Source of the DNA: Rhodocyclaceae bacterium
GTDB taxonomy: Bacteria; Pseudomonadota; Gammaproteobacteria; Burkholderiales; Rhodocyclaceae
Assembly: GCA_025361105.1 (NCBI GenBank)
Contig: JANYAW010000198.1
Coordinates: 1 to 17,672 of the forward strand
DNA length: 17,672 nucleotides
Direction: 5' to 3'
Below the pieces are notes generated by a model. That model did not search any database. It was not told the DNA's origin and saw only the letters and a list, made by a program, of their open reading frames with translations. Both the position numbers and the translations under genes were made by a program. This document shows, in pieces, positions 1 to 7,267 of this stretch (positions within the stretch are counted from its first letter, which is position 1; each line of letters opens with the position of its first letter).

Positions 1-3000
1 GCCGCATCGTAGTCTTGCAAGGTGGCGCCGGTTTCGGGTTCTATGCTTTTGCACAGCCGCTGCATGCTGTCATAGACATAGCTGCGCGTTGCATTGGCAC
101 TGATGCCGTTCACCGTGCCGCTGCGGGTGATGGACTGCGGCTTGCCAAAGACGTCGCGGCTGATGGTGACACTCAGGTTCTCCGGCGCACTGATACTGAT
201 CGGCGTGGATTCGCTGGGCTGATCGAAGGCCTGGAAGCTGGTGGTCACAGTCTGACCACGCGCATCCGTGGTGGATTTGCTAAAGCCACTGTTATAGGTC
301 TGGCTGGTGGTGAGCGTCCCCAGTTCGCTGTCTGCCGTGCTGCTGGTGGGGCGACCCAGTGCATCGAAATAGCTGCGGCTGCCGGCCGGGGTCGCTGTGA
401 TGCTGGCAATGTCGCGCTGCGGATAGGATTCATAAGTGGCGCGACCCTTGTGATCGAAGGCTCGTACCACCACGCTGCGGGTATTGGCCTCATCGGTGCT
501 ATCGAACGTGCGGCTCATCACCGGGCGCCATAGCGCATCGACATAGGTGACAGCGTTGCCCGTGCCGGTGGCAATGGTTTGCCGCCAATGGCCGGCAGGC
601 AGGCCATATTCGGCGCTGGCGACGGGCACAAAGGTGAGCGTGGTGCTGTTCCAGGTCACGGGGTCGCCGGTGGGTTGCGTGATAAGGTTGAGTCGCCCTA
701 TCGTGTCGTAGCCGTAGTTGGTAGTGAAACCATTGGCATCGGTGAGCGAGGTGATGAGGCCACGGTTATCGACGACCGCGCTTTGGCTGGTGCCGTTGGC
801 ATAGCTGATGGTTTGCGGCAGGCCGCGTTTGTAATTGCTGTAAGTCGTGGTCTGGTTCAGGCCGTCCTTGCGCGTGGCCAGCGTGCCGTCGCTGTTATAA
901 GTATTGGTATGTTCGAGATTGCCGAATCGACTGGTGGTGAGGACGTTGGCGGTGGTGGCATCGAAAGTGCGGCTCAGGACCACAGCGCCGGTGCTGGCTT
1001 CGGTAACGGTCGCGGCCTGGCTCAATATCCACTTGCCGAGTTGATCGAAGTAGCTGGTGGTTTCGCTGCGCAACATGGGCGAGCCACCGCCCAGCGTGCT
1101 GGACTTGGTGACGCTCAGCGGACGCGCTTTGCTATCGAAGCTATTGGCCTGCCAGTTAAAAGTGACACCGTCTTGCACCGTGCTACGCAGATCAACCGGC
1201 AGGTGACGCGTGGTGATGCCGCCATCGCCCGCGTCCTGCTCGCTGGTCCCCACCGGATTGGGGAAGCTAGTCGTGTTGTAGTGCGTGGTCGTCGTGCTCA
1301 AGGCAGTGCTGCCATTCCAGCCGGATTCCGTCTTCAGTAGCTGGCCTTCGTTGACCTGGAAGGTATTGCCAAAGGTATGGCGGGTCACATCGCCCCGTGG
1401 GTCAGTGACATAAACCATTGCGGGGAATCCTGTGCACTGTGGACAGTCAGTGCCACCCGGCCACCACGTGTCGTAAGTCGTCGACCAAGTCATTGTTGGC
1501 AAACCAGGGCCAGTGATGGTCTTTTGCTTGAGGGCAAAGACCTGACTGTATTTTGAAAATACTGCCGTCCCAACTGAGTTGGGTAGGCCATCAGAAAAGC
1601 ATCCGATTGGTACGCCATTGCGACCGTGCTCTATGGCCGTCAGGGTGAAGGATCCCACGGCTCCCGAGGGGTGCACCATGGTGCCCGTGGCTTCCGGGCT
1701 GGCAAGGCCATTGGTGTTATAGGCACCCATATCGCACTCAGTCGGCGTCACAGAGTCGGCGGTATGCTCTGGATACTCCATGTCCATATAGATCAAACCG
1801 TTATTCGTTGCTTGATAGGGATTAGGATTGGGTTGTGCCATCCCCGTGAAATTCCATGCCGTCCCATCCGGTAGGGTCACCGTCGCCAGATTGGTCCATC
1901 CACCACCACCACCGGGATAGGGCGTCACTTGGTAGCCATAGTTCCACGTTCGGCTACCGTCGCTGACCGACTGCACGAAATGCGTGCCCGATCCATAAGT
2001 GAAGCTCAGGGTGCGGCCATCGCTGCTCTGTATGCTGAGCAACTTCCACTTATCCGTGCTGTCGTAGGTATAAGTCACGGTATTGCCAAAACGATCAGTG
2101 ATCAGCGTCGGCATGATCCAGACTTCACTACGACCAAGGGTGCGGTGAGCACCCGCGGAACTGGCTAGTTTGCTGAGAGTATCCGTTTGCCGCGAAACCA
2201 ACCAATCGAATTTGTACTGCGTGCCATTGGGCGCAATCGCCAAGAATCCTTCACCTTGTTCATAGCTGGGCGTGGATCCTGTCGTGCTGGCAAGTGTCGG
2301 CAGGCAACGAATCGACCACAATCCCGTCGTTACAAGGGGCGTCGCCTGACCGTCATTGGGCACATTACTGTTGTTCGACGCATTGCGCACAAGAACCTCC
2401 TGTGAGCCGGCTCCTGGGATGCTCATGAAGTTACCGTGCCAGAATTCCTTAGCTCGAAATTTGGGGGTTAGCGGGCCTGCGGCGGGAACTTCTGGCGGAG
2501 CACCGAAATTGGTACATCGCTGATTCGATTTCTGATTCGAAGCATTCAGCTTTACCCACCCGTCGGCGGCGGCAAAGGTGCCATACATATGCGGAATTTC
2601 CAGGTCCCATTCCCGGAACAATCCCTGCCAGGAGTTACCATGTCCGCCTGTCACCAGTCGCCGACTCACCGCTACCGGTAGATGATTGTTGCCTTCCAGA
2701 CTCACATCCGTTTGAACGAATTCGAGCGTACCGCGATAGATATTGACTTTGTCGCCAAACAAGTCCGTACCGAGTGCCGTGACCGCCTTAGGTGCCCGAA
2801 TCAGCTTCCCGTTCTCGACATAGTTCGCCGGGTCGAATGAGGTCGGATCCTCACTCCCCGCAGACATCGTCGTGGCGACCGCCGATGCGGCCTTAGTTGT
2901 TTTGATGGTGGGTGTCGTTGTCGGGCCGGTCGAAGCCGTGGTTTGGGCCATGGCTTGGGTCAGGCCAAAGACGATGGTGAGCGCAACGAGTCCCTGCATC

Positions 3001-3044
3001 AGCAGGGCTCTGGCGCCCTCGGCTCGCTTGGCTTGGGCATTCAT
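1..3044 (-). CDS. Secreted RHS/YD-repeat protein, 3' part outside the window
   Basis: One reading frame stays open from the ATG at 3042-3044 to the left edge (about 1014 codons, no stop seen), so the C-terminus is missing. An AAGGAAG ribosome site just upstream supports this start. The N-terminus is a Sec signal peptide: basic n-region, hydrophobic core LVALTIVFGL, likely cleavage after QAMA. A globular N-terminal part follows, with a Cys-X2-Cys (DCPQC) near 1440 of the window. From about position 1000 leftward come YD/RHS-type repeats such as SLTDANGFTTNYGYDTIGRL and YDSMQRLCKSIEPETGA. RHS proteins form a beta-cocoon that encloses a C-terminal toxin or effector; that end, and any immunity gene, would lie to the left. 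No PAAR or T6SS N-terminal domain is seen, so export is probably Sec-dependent (inference). Family confidence is high; the specific role is unknown. Confidence 0.9.
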   Translation of the reverse strand, partial: MNAQAKRAEGARALLMQGLVALTIVFGLTQAMAQTTASTGPTTTPTIKTTKAASAVATTMSAGSEDPTSFDPANYVENGKLIRAPKAVTALGTDLFGDKVNIYRGTLEFVQTDVSLEGNNHLPVAVSRRLVTGGHGNSWQGLFREWDLEIPHMYGTFAAADGWVKLNASNQKSNQRCTNFGAPPEVPAAGPLTPKFRAKEFWHGNFMSIPGAGSQEVLVRNASNNSNVPNDGQATPLVTTGLWSIRCLPTLASTTGSTPSYEQGEGFLAIAPNGTQYKFDWLVSRQTDTLSKLASSAGAHRTLGRSEVWIMPTLITDRFGNTVTYTYDSTDKWKLLSIQSSDGRTLSFTYGSGTHFVQSVSDGSRTWNYGYQVTPYPGGGGGWTNLATVTLPDGTAWNFTGMAQPNPNPYQATNNGLIYMDMEYPEHTADSVTPTECDMGAYNTNGLASPEATGTMVHPSGAVGSFTLTAIEHGRNGVPIGCFSDGLPNSVGTAVFSKYSQVFALKQKTITGPGLPTMTWSTTYDTWWPGGTDCPQCTGFPAMVYVTDPRGDVTRHTFGNTFQVNEGQLLKTESGWNGSTALSTTTTHYNTTSFPNPVGTSEQDAGDGGITTRHLPVDLRSTVQDGVTFNWQANSFDSKARPLSVTKSSTLGGGSPMLRSETTSYFDQLGKWILSQAATVTEASTGAVVLSRTFDATTANVLTTSRFGNLEHTNTYNSDGTLATRKDGLNQTTTYSNYKRGLPQTISYANGTSQSAVVDNRGLITSLTDANGFTTNYGYDTIGRLNLITQPTGDPVTWNSTTLTFVPVASAEYGLPAGHWRQTIATGTGNAVTYVDALWRPVMSRTFDSTDEANTRSVVVRAFDHKGRATYESYPQRDIASITATPAGSRSYFDALGRPTSSTADSELGTLTTSQTYNSGFSKSTTDARGQTVTTSFQAFDQPSESTPISISAPENLSVTISRDVFGKPQSITRSGTVNGISANATRSYVYDSMQRLCKSIEPETGATLQDYDA

Positions 3045-3485
3045 CCCCCTTCCTTTTGAACGCAGCGCACCCAATTCCCGGTAAAAATTGGTGAGACCCT
3101 GGGTTTCAGGCAAGCAAGTGGCTATGTGCGTAAAAGCAAGCATGGGAAATCTTTCGAAAGTGAAGGGCGGACGTGAGCGCAGCCAAGTTGCCTGGCGATT
3201 CAGAGGGTTATTTGAAAATGCATTGAAAACTCAACGCTGACGAGTAAGCCAACAGCATTCCTGACTCGCACCGCCGCACATGCTAACGGGACAATCCTTT
3301 AGTGATAAATCTTTTTTACAGCGAATCGCAATCAGTTTCCTCAACAGCCCTTGGGCAGGCCTAGGGGCGACTTTGCTGATGATATTGACGGTCCGCGAGC
3401 ATTCTCGTTTTGCACCACGCAACACCAACGGAATTCCACCAGCGTTGTTAGGACGCTTGTGCTAGCGGATTCACAACCCTCTGGA
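3045..3485. other. Non-coding stretch upstream of the RHS gene
   Basis: No convincing gene. It should hold the promoter and leader of the RHS gene, but I see no good -35/-10 pair on the minus strand. A perfect 10-bp palindrome CTTTCGAAAG lies at 3151-3160, about 105 bp upstream of the RHS start. Short ORFs here have no ribosome site or family resemblance. One minus frame (3231-3428) could be decayed remains of the truncated ORF next to it, but this is weak. Confidence 0.5.
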
Positions 3486-3644
3486 TCAATTTGGTCCTAC
3501 AAAAACCGGGCAGGTCACACCAAGCGAAGCAAAGGAGAAATGAATGATGTTGTCCATTTGTCGCTCCATGAGCGCCCAGTTAATCGTGATGAAGCCAACT
3601 GCTCCGCATAGGGCGGGTAAATCACTTTCGTTGATGTCAGCCAT
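3486..3644 (-). pseudogene. Short hypothetical ORF, probably the truncated 5' end of a gene
   Basis: A 52-codon frame starts at the ATG at 3642-3644 with a good ribosome site (AGGA, about 6 bases away) and ends at TGA 3486-3488. The peptide looks like real protein: acidic start MADINESDLP, then a helical stretch AVGFITINWALMERQMDNII, then a non-conserved tail. The W-x3-E-x2-x-D pattern recalls the N-terminus of bacterial hypothetical proteins whose family I cannot name. Those I have in mind are much longer, so this is probably a truncated or frameshifted remnant next to repeats. A different minus frame downstream (3231-3428) may hold decayed continuation. It could also be a real small protein. 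Function unknown. Confidence 0.4.
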
Positions 3645-3662
3645 ACAAGTTCCTAACGAAAT

Positions 3663-3698
3663 GTAAGCCGCAAATCTTACGGCTTACTCTGGGGGGGG
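3663..3698. repeat. Perfect 8-bp inverted repeat followed by a G8 tract
   Basis: GTAAGCCG (3663-3670) and CGGCTTAC (3680-3687) form an 8-bp perfect stem with a 9-base loop, immediately followed by eight G residues at 3691-3698. It lies 19 bp upstream of the short minus-strand ORF, so it could be its leader hairpin or operator. On the plus strand no T-tract follows, so it is not a standard terminator. Confidence 0.5.
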
Positions 3699-3778
3699 CT
3701 GCGGATAATTCCGAGCATCATGTTGCTTTGAACATTCAATGCGGACTGTCTTGCGTTCAAGCCCCTTCAAACCCTCTC

Positions 3779-4078
3779 ACGCCAAATACCCACCCGCTTC
3801 CCCTTCTGAGCCGCCGAGTTTTGTAGTTTCGGCACGGGGATTTCCAGTCGCGTTGTTTGAGCGTAGCGAGTTTAGCGACTGGCCGTGCTGAGGCTACGAA
3901 ACTTGGGTAGCCCGCAGGGTCGGGGAAGGGGGTGCGTTTCTTTGGTTCTATTCTTGCTGCGCAGCAAGAAAGAACTCGGCTGTCGGGCCGAGTCCCGACG
4001 CGGACATTAAGCAATTATCCACGCTAATCGGATAAGAAAAAACATCAATTAACGGCGTATTGCCAGCACCAACTGGCG
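3779..4078 (-). repeat. Dispersed ~300-bp repeat, copy R1 (inverted relative to R2)
   Basis: Compared with 6457-6755 on the opposite strand, the outer 227 bp (3779-4005 against 6529-6755) align without gaps with about 15 differences, roughly 93% identity by eye. The next ~47 bp are diverged but alignable (shared blocks around ATTGCTT and GATnAGCGT). The inner tip is a 26-bp element (4053-4078). The copy contains a perfect 16-bp palindrome CTTGCTGCGCAGCAAG (3953-3968) and a CTCGGC/GCCGAG hairpin (3975-3992). It has an 85-codon open frame that is matched in R2, but no ribosome site or domain supports translation. It behaves as a structured intergenic repeat. Confidence 0.85.
4053..4078 (-). repeat. 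26-bp dispersed element, copy A (intergenic, tip of R1)
   Basis: Contains GCCAGCACCAACTGGC, a perfect 5-bp stem (GCCAG/CTGGC) around a six-base CACCAA loop, within the 26-bp unit shared with four other places in the window. Strand is given in the orientation that encodes the peptide in the genic copies. This copy differs from the rsmA copy at only three positions (around 4059-4062). Confidence 0.85.
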
Positions 4079-4087
4079 CGACAAGAC

Positions 4088-4156
4088 TTCCCCATCCCCA
4101 CCCCGACCCTCCAATCGCAAACGTCGCATGCGACCTTCCCCTTGAAAGGGAGGGAG
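4088..4156. repeat. C-rich/G-rich REP-like intergenic sequence
   Basis: A C-rich stretch (CCCCATCCCCACCCCGACCC at 4090-4109) is followed by a 10-bp palindrome TCGCATGCGA (4124-4133) and then CCCTT-GA-AAGGG flanked by further C/G runs. Such C-run/G-run pairs are common in REP-like intergenic repeats. No second copy is in this window, so this rests on appearance only. Confidence 0.3.
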
Positions 4157-4203
4157 TTAAAGCACCTTCCTAGGAACCCAAAAAACCCAAATCGCACACT
4201 TAC

Positions 4204-4231
4204 TTGTAAGCTTTCAAGCGTGAAATATCAA
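4204..4231 (+). promoter_or_regulatory. Weak candidate promoter for the phosphoesterase-kinase pair
   Basis: TTGTAA (4204-4209) and TATCAA (4226-4231) are separated by 16 bp and lie 41 bp before the phosphoesterase start. Each hexamer matches the sigma-70 consensus at only four of six places. A CTTAC-TT-GTAAG dyad (4199-4210) overlaps the -35, which could be an operator. Low confidence. Confidence 0.22.
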
Positions 4232-4272
4232 CCATGTTGCCAAATTTCTCGCGCCAATACTGAAAGCCTCAA

Positions 4273-5031
4273 ATGCGTATCGCATTACTCTCAGATATTC
4301 ATAGCAATCTTGAAGCCTTGCAGGCCTGTTTGCGCCATGCCAAAAAGCAAGGCGTTGATCGCTATGCCGTGCTCGGTGATTTGGTCGGCTACGGTGCCGA
4401 TCCAGTTGCCGTTGTCGAACGCATCGCGCAGATGCAGCAAGACGGCGCGGTTGTGTTGATGGGTAATCACGATGAAGCGGTGATTGGTGACGAGAAAGCA
4501 TTAAATGAAAGTGCGCGTGAATCGGCCTTGTGGACGCGCCAACAATTGTCATCCGAAGCTTTGAACTTCCTGCGCGCGCTGCCCTTATGCGCGCAGCTAG
4601 GCAATTTGCTGATGGTGCACGCCAGCGCTTATCAGCCTGAGAAATTTCATTACTTGATTGACTCTGATGATGTGGTGGCGTGCATCACGGCCGCCCAAGC
4701 CCGCATGCCAACTGTGCGCTTGGTTGCGGCTGGGCACGTACACGAACAGCGCTTGTGGCATTACTCAGGTCGGCAACCCGCTGCGGCAGCCTATCGGCCT
4801 ATCGCTGGTGCGATGATAGACCTGCTGCCGACGCGGCGCTGGGTGGCGACCATCGGCTCGGTCGGTCAGCCACGCGACGGAAATCCGGCGGCAAGCTATG
4901 CCATCGTTGATCTCGCGCAAAGTCGGATTAGTTTTTTCCGCGTACCTTACGATCACGCCGCTGCTGCTGAAAAAATTCGCCAGGCGGGTTTGCCTGCTTG
5001 GAATGCGCAACGTTTGAGCATCGGTAAATAG
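4273..5031 (+). CDS. Calcineurin-like metallophosphoesterase
   Basis: 252 residues, normal for small single-domain members of the family. The whole two-metal active site is visible: D8-x-H10 (SDIHSN), G35-D36 in LGDLVGYG, N65-H66 in MGNHDE, H116 (MVHAS) and H155-x-H157 (GHVHEQ). The enzyme should be a cytoplasmic metal-dependent phosphohydrolase; the substrate (phosphoprotein, cyclic nucleotide or other phosphodiester) cannot be read from the sequence. No signal peptide. The ATG start lacks a strong ribosome site. Only 18 bases separate its stop from the downstream kinase-USP gene, so the two are almost surely co-transcribed, suggesting an opposing kinase/phosphatase pair (inference). Confidence 0.9.
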   Translation: MRIALLSDIHSNLEALQACLRHAKKQGVDRYAVLGDLVGYGADPVAVVERIAQMQQDGAVVLMGNHDEAVIGDEKALNESARESALWTRQQLSSEALNFLRALPLCAQLGNLLMVHASAYQPEKFHYLIDSDDVVACITAAQARMPTVRLVAAGHVHEQRLWHYSGRQPAAAAYRPIAGAMIDLLPTRRWVATIGSVGQPRDGNPAASYAIVDLAQSRISFFRVPYDHAAAAEKIRQAGLPAWNAQRLSIGK

Positions 5032-5049
5032 ACCATAAAATACTCCAGC

Positions 5050-6456
5050 ATGGCAAACCACTTAGCGTCTTTGCAAACCGGAACCACCATCGATGGTTTC
5101 ACTTTGGGCGCATGTGTTGCCAGTGGCGGCGCGGGCTATCTCTACGATTGCACCCATGCCGAGCACACCTCGCCGCTGCTGATGAAAGTTCCGCGTATCG
5201 GCCACAATCAACCCTTGGCCGGACTCATCAGTTTTGAAACGGAATGCGCGATACAGCCGCGTCTCGACACACCGCATGCGCCACGGGTACTTGGTGTCGG
5301 GCGACTCGACGAACAACCCTATCTGGTGATGGAAAAAATCGAAGGGCAGACGCTGGAAAAATTGATCGCCCTGCGGGGACCAATGCCACTCGAAGACCTA
5401 ATCGAAATCGGTGCCGCGATGGCGCGCGCGCTGCACGCGCTGCATCGCAGTCAAGTCATTCATCTTGATGTCAAGCCGGGCAATCTCATGCTCAAAGCTG
5501 ATGGCAGTATCGTGCTGTTGGATTTTGGCTTCGCACATCATTCGATGTGTCCGGATTTGTTTTATGAAGCGCAGCTAAAAAGCGTTGGCACGCCGGCCTA
5601 TATTTCACCAGAGCAAATTCTTGGCACACGGCACGACCCACGCAGCGATCAATTTGCATTGGGTGTGACATTGTTTGAAATGGCTACCGGACAACTCCCA
5701 TTTGGCACCATGGAAGCAGCCAGCGAAATGCAACAACGGCTGTGGCGGGCACCGATTCCGCCACGCAGCATTCGCCAGGACTTGCCCGCGTGGTTTCAGG
5801 AAGTCGTGTTGCGCTGTCTGGAGCTGGATGCCGAGCAACGCTACGCCAACTGCGGTCAGATTGCCTGGCTGTTTGAGCAACCGCACAAGATCGAACTCAC
5901 CAAACGCCTTCAACGCACCGAGGCCGCAGGGTTTTGGGTGCAAGCACAGCGCTGGTGGCGAAGTAGAAATCGTCCCTTGAAAGCGCCGCGCATGAATGCG
6001 GAAAATCCGCTCGATGTTGCGCCCGTCGTGCTGGTGGCGCTCGATCCCGAAAGCGATGACGAAGCGTTATTGGAATCTCTGCGCACCGCCACCCGCCGCG
6101 CTCTGATGAGCTCGCCAGAGAGTCGCTTGTCATGCGTGTCGATTATCGAGAGCAGCAAAGCGCAAGAAACCGACGATGACAATGAAGCAGATCGCCAGCA
6201 CCACACCTTGATTGCGCTCCAGCATTGGGCCTCCACGCTGCAGGTGGACGAGCGCCAATTATCACTTCACGTGTTTGAAGAATCCGACCCGGCACAAAGA
6301 ATTCTCGCCTTTGCCGAGCACAATCAAGTCGACCTGATAGTTCTCGGCGCAAGCCGTGCCGACCGAACCATCGAGCGCGTCCGCTCAACCATGACACGCG
6401 TGGTGGGGAGGGCAAGATGCAGTGTGATCGTAGTGCGACCGAATGTGGATTATTGA
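5050..6456 (+). CDS. Ser/Thr protein kinase fused to a universal stress protein domain
   Basis: 468 residues in two modules. Residues ~15-280 are a eukaryotic-like (Hanks) kinase: glycine loop VASGGAGY (23-30), ATP-anchoring K46, catalytic loop HLDVKPGN with D140 and N145, D158-F-G, GTPAYISPE activation segment end (180-188), and D200 in DPRSDQFALG. The usual HRD arginine is leucine (HLD), as in kinases that do not need activation-loop phosphorylation. A basic linker (300-315) leads to a UspA-like domain (~325-465) starting VVLVALDPE and ending VDLIVLGASRAD...CSVIVVRP. The USP ATP motif G-x2-G-x9-G-S/T is not intact after G433, so this domain may sense or bind rather than hold ATP. No transmembrane segment or PASTA repeats. 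The partner is the upstream phosphoesterase. The stop codon directly touches the R2 repeat. Confidence 0.92.
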   Translation: MANHLASLQTGTTIDGFTLGACVASGGAGYLYDCTHAEHTSPLLMKVPRIGHNQPLAGLISFETECAIQPRLDTPHAPRVLGVGRLDEQPYLVMEKIEGQTLEKLIALRGPMPLEDLIEIGAAMARALHALHRSQVIHLDVKPGNLMLKADGSIVLLDFGFAHHSMCPDLFYEAQLKSVGTPAYISPEQILGTRHDPRSDQFALGVTLFEMATGQLPFGTMEAASEMQQRLWRAPIPPRSIRQDLPAWFQEVVLRCLELDAEQRYANCGQIAWLFEQPHKIELTKRLQRTEAAGFWVQAQRWWRSRNRPLKAPRMNAENPLDVAPVVLVALDPESDDEALLESLRTATRRALMSSPESRLSCVSIIESSKAQETDDDNEADRQHHTLIALQHWASTLQVDERQLSLHVFEESDPAQRILAFAEHNQVDLIVLGASRADRTIERVRSTMTRVVGRARCSVIVVRPNVDY

Positions 6457-6482
6457 CGGCGTGTCGCCAGCACCAACCGGCG
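6457..6482 (-). repeat. 26-bp dispersed element, copy B (adjacent to kinase stop, tip of R2)
   Basis: Starts right after the kinase stop codon. It reads CGCCAGCACCAACCGGCG at its core, differing from the rsmA copy at two positions. Relative to the larger repeat it is flipped compared with copy A: both copies point the same way in the window although R1 and R2 are inverted. Confidence 0.85.
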
Positions 6483-6755
6483 AAGTTGAACTACGTTTTT
6501 CCCCGATGAGCGTAGATGATTGCTTGAAGTCCGAGTCGGGACTCGGCCCGACAGCCGAGTTCTTTCTTGCTGCGCGGCAAGAATAGAACCAAAGAAACGC
6601 GCCCCCTTCCCCGGCCCTGCGGGCTACCCGAGTTTCGCAGCCTCAGCACGGTCAGTCGCTAAACTCGCTGCGCTCAAACAACGCGACTGGAAATCCCCGT
6701 GCCGAGACTACGAAACTCGACGGCTCAGAAGGGGAATATGGTGGGTGTTTGGCGT
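6457..6755 (+). repeat. Dispersed ~300-bp repeat, copy R2
   Basis: Inverted partner of R1. Its 26-bp tip (6457-6482) begins at the base after the kinase TGA. A ~46-bp diverged spacer follows, then the 227-bp block 6529-6755. Foldable features: CCGAGTC-GG-GACTCGG (6531-6546), GTCGGG/CCCGAC (6535-6540 with 6547-6552), CTCGGC/GCCGAG (6542-6559), and CTTGCTGCGCGGCAAG (6566-6581). The first three overlap and exclude one another. Being just downstream of the kinase gene, it may serve as a 3' mRNA structure or termination region. An open frame through it mirrors one in R1 but has no coding support. Confidence 0.85.
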
Positions 6756-6988
6756 TCGAGAGCTAAACACCTTCAGCGTAGAGGTAGGTTGACTGGGGAA
6801 CTTTCTTTCATTGACTCACACGAGGAATAAGTACGAACCGTTGCCGCCGAAAGGCTTGCACGTGCAAATTTACTTTCGTTTGCGACGAGGCCACCTGCAA
6901 ATCAGCTCGCTCCAGGTTTCATTTGCCTTCATACAGGTACACAAATTCCGTTAAGGCGCACCATCCAACTGACGATTGAGTATGAACG
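6756..6988. other. Non-coding stretch between R2 and the terminator
   Basis: No gene is supported. The one structured element is a perfect 12-bp palindrome TTGCACGTGCAA at 6856-6867, of a size typical for a dimeric regulator site, but no promoter is visible beside it. Only very short ORFs occur, on either strand. Confidence 0.4.
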
Positions 6989-7009
6989 AAAAAAACCCGC
7001 CGAAGCGGG
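6989..7009 (-). terminator. Intrinsic terminator for the minus-strand MFS/small-protein unit
   Basis: On the minus strand: CCCGC, a TTCG tetraloop, GCGGG, then seven T. A perfect stem plus stable tetraloop and U-tract is a textbook rho-independent terminator. It lies 38 bp after the stop of the 58-residue membrane protein and so ends the transporter transcript. Confidence 0.92.
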
Positions 7010-7047
7010 ATTTAATTTTATGCAAATCAACCTAAAACATAACTGAC

Positions 7048-7224
7048 CTACGGTTTGACCGCACCTGTTGTACCACTTGGTGCAGCGGCTGCCGCAGGCG
7101 GAGCATCTTTATGCATGGCTTCTTGAGCAGCATGTTCGCCACCCATGTCGACCGGACCACTTCGCATCAACACCCACAAGGTGATCGCGGCGAAGGCGAT
7201 GAATCCGACGATAAGTTTCCACAT
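7048..7224 (-). CDS. Small single-span membrane protein (58 aa), hypothetical
   Basis: ATG at 7222-7224, stop TAG at 7048-7050; AAGGA lies 12 bases upstream, a little far. Residues 2-20 (WKLIVGFIAFAAITLWVLM) form one transmembrane helix. Then comes a polar segment RSGPVDMGGEHAAQEAMHKD and an Ala/Pro-rich tail ending GAVKP. It starts 43 bp after the MFS transporter stop on the same strand and is followed by the shared terminator, so it is likely co-transcribed and may be an accessory to the transporter (inference). I do not recognise the family. The coding case rests on the hydrophobic helix, ribosome site and position. Confidence 0.65.
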   Translation of the reverse strand: MWKLIVGFIAFAAITLWVLMRSGPVDMGGEHAAQEAMHKDAPPAAAAAPSGTTGAVKP

Positions 7225-7267
7225 AATGATGCCCGTTCCTTGTTATTGGTTGAAATTAGCCGCGCCG

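Noticed and set aside
970..1000. CGCCGGTGCTGG in the RHS gene, resembling the core of the 26-bp element
   Set aside because: Only about 11 positions match and the flanks diverge; the sequence simply encodes an Ala-Ser-Thr-Gly-Ala stretch in the RHS frame.
15..2405. Plus-strand ORFs of 70-250 codons across the left 3 kb
   Set aside because: They are shadows of the long minus-strand RHS frame, which has a signal peptide, ribosome site and YD repeats.
3351..3611. 86-codon plus-strand ORF
   Set aside because: No ribosome site, no recognisable composition or motif, and it overlaps a better supported minus-strand start.
3757..4014. 85-codon ORF inside R1, with a similar 90-codon ORF inside R2 (6520-6792)
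   Set aside because: The shared protein-like reading follows from the repeat being nearly identical DNA. No ribosome site or domain is present, the frame runs through stable hairpins, and several differences between copies change residues non-conservatively. Treated as non-coding repeat.
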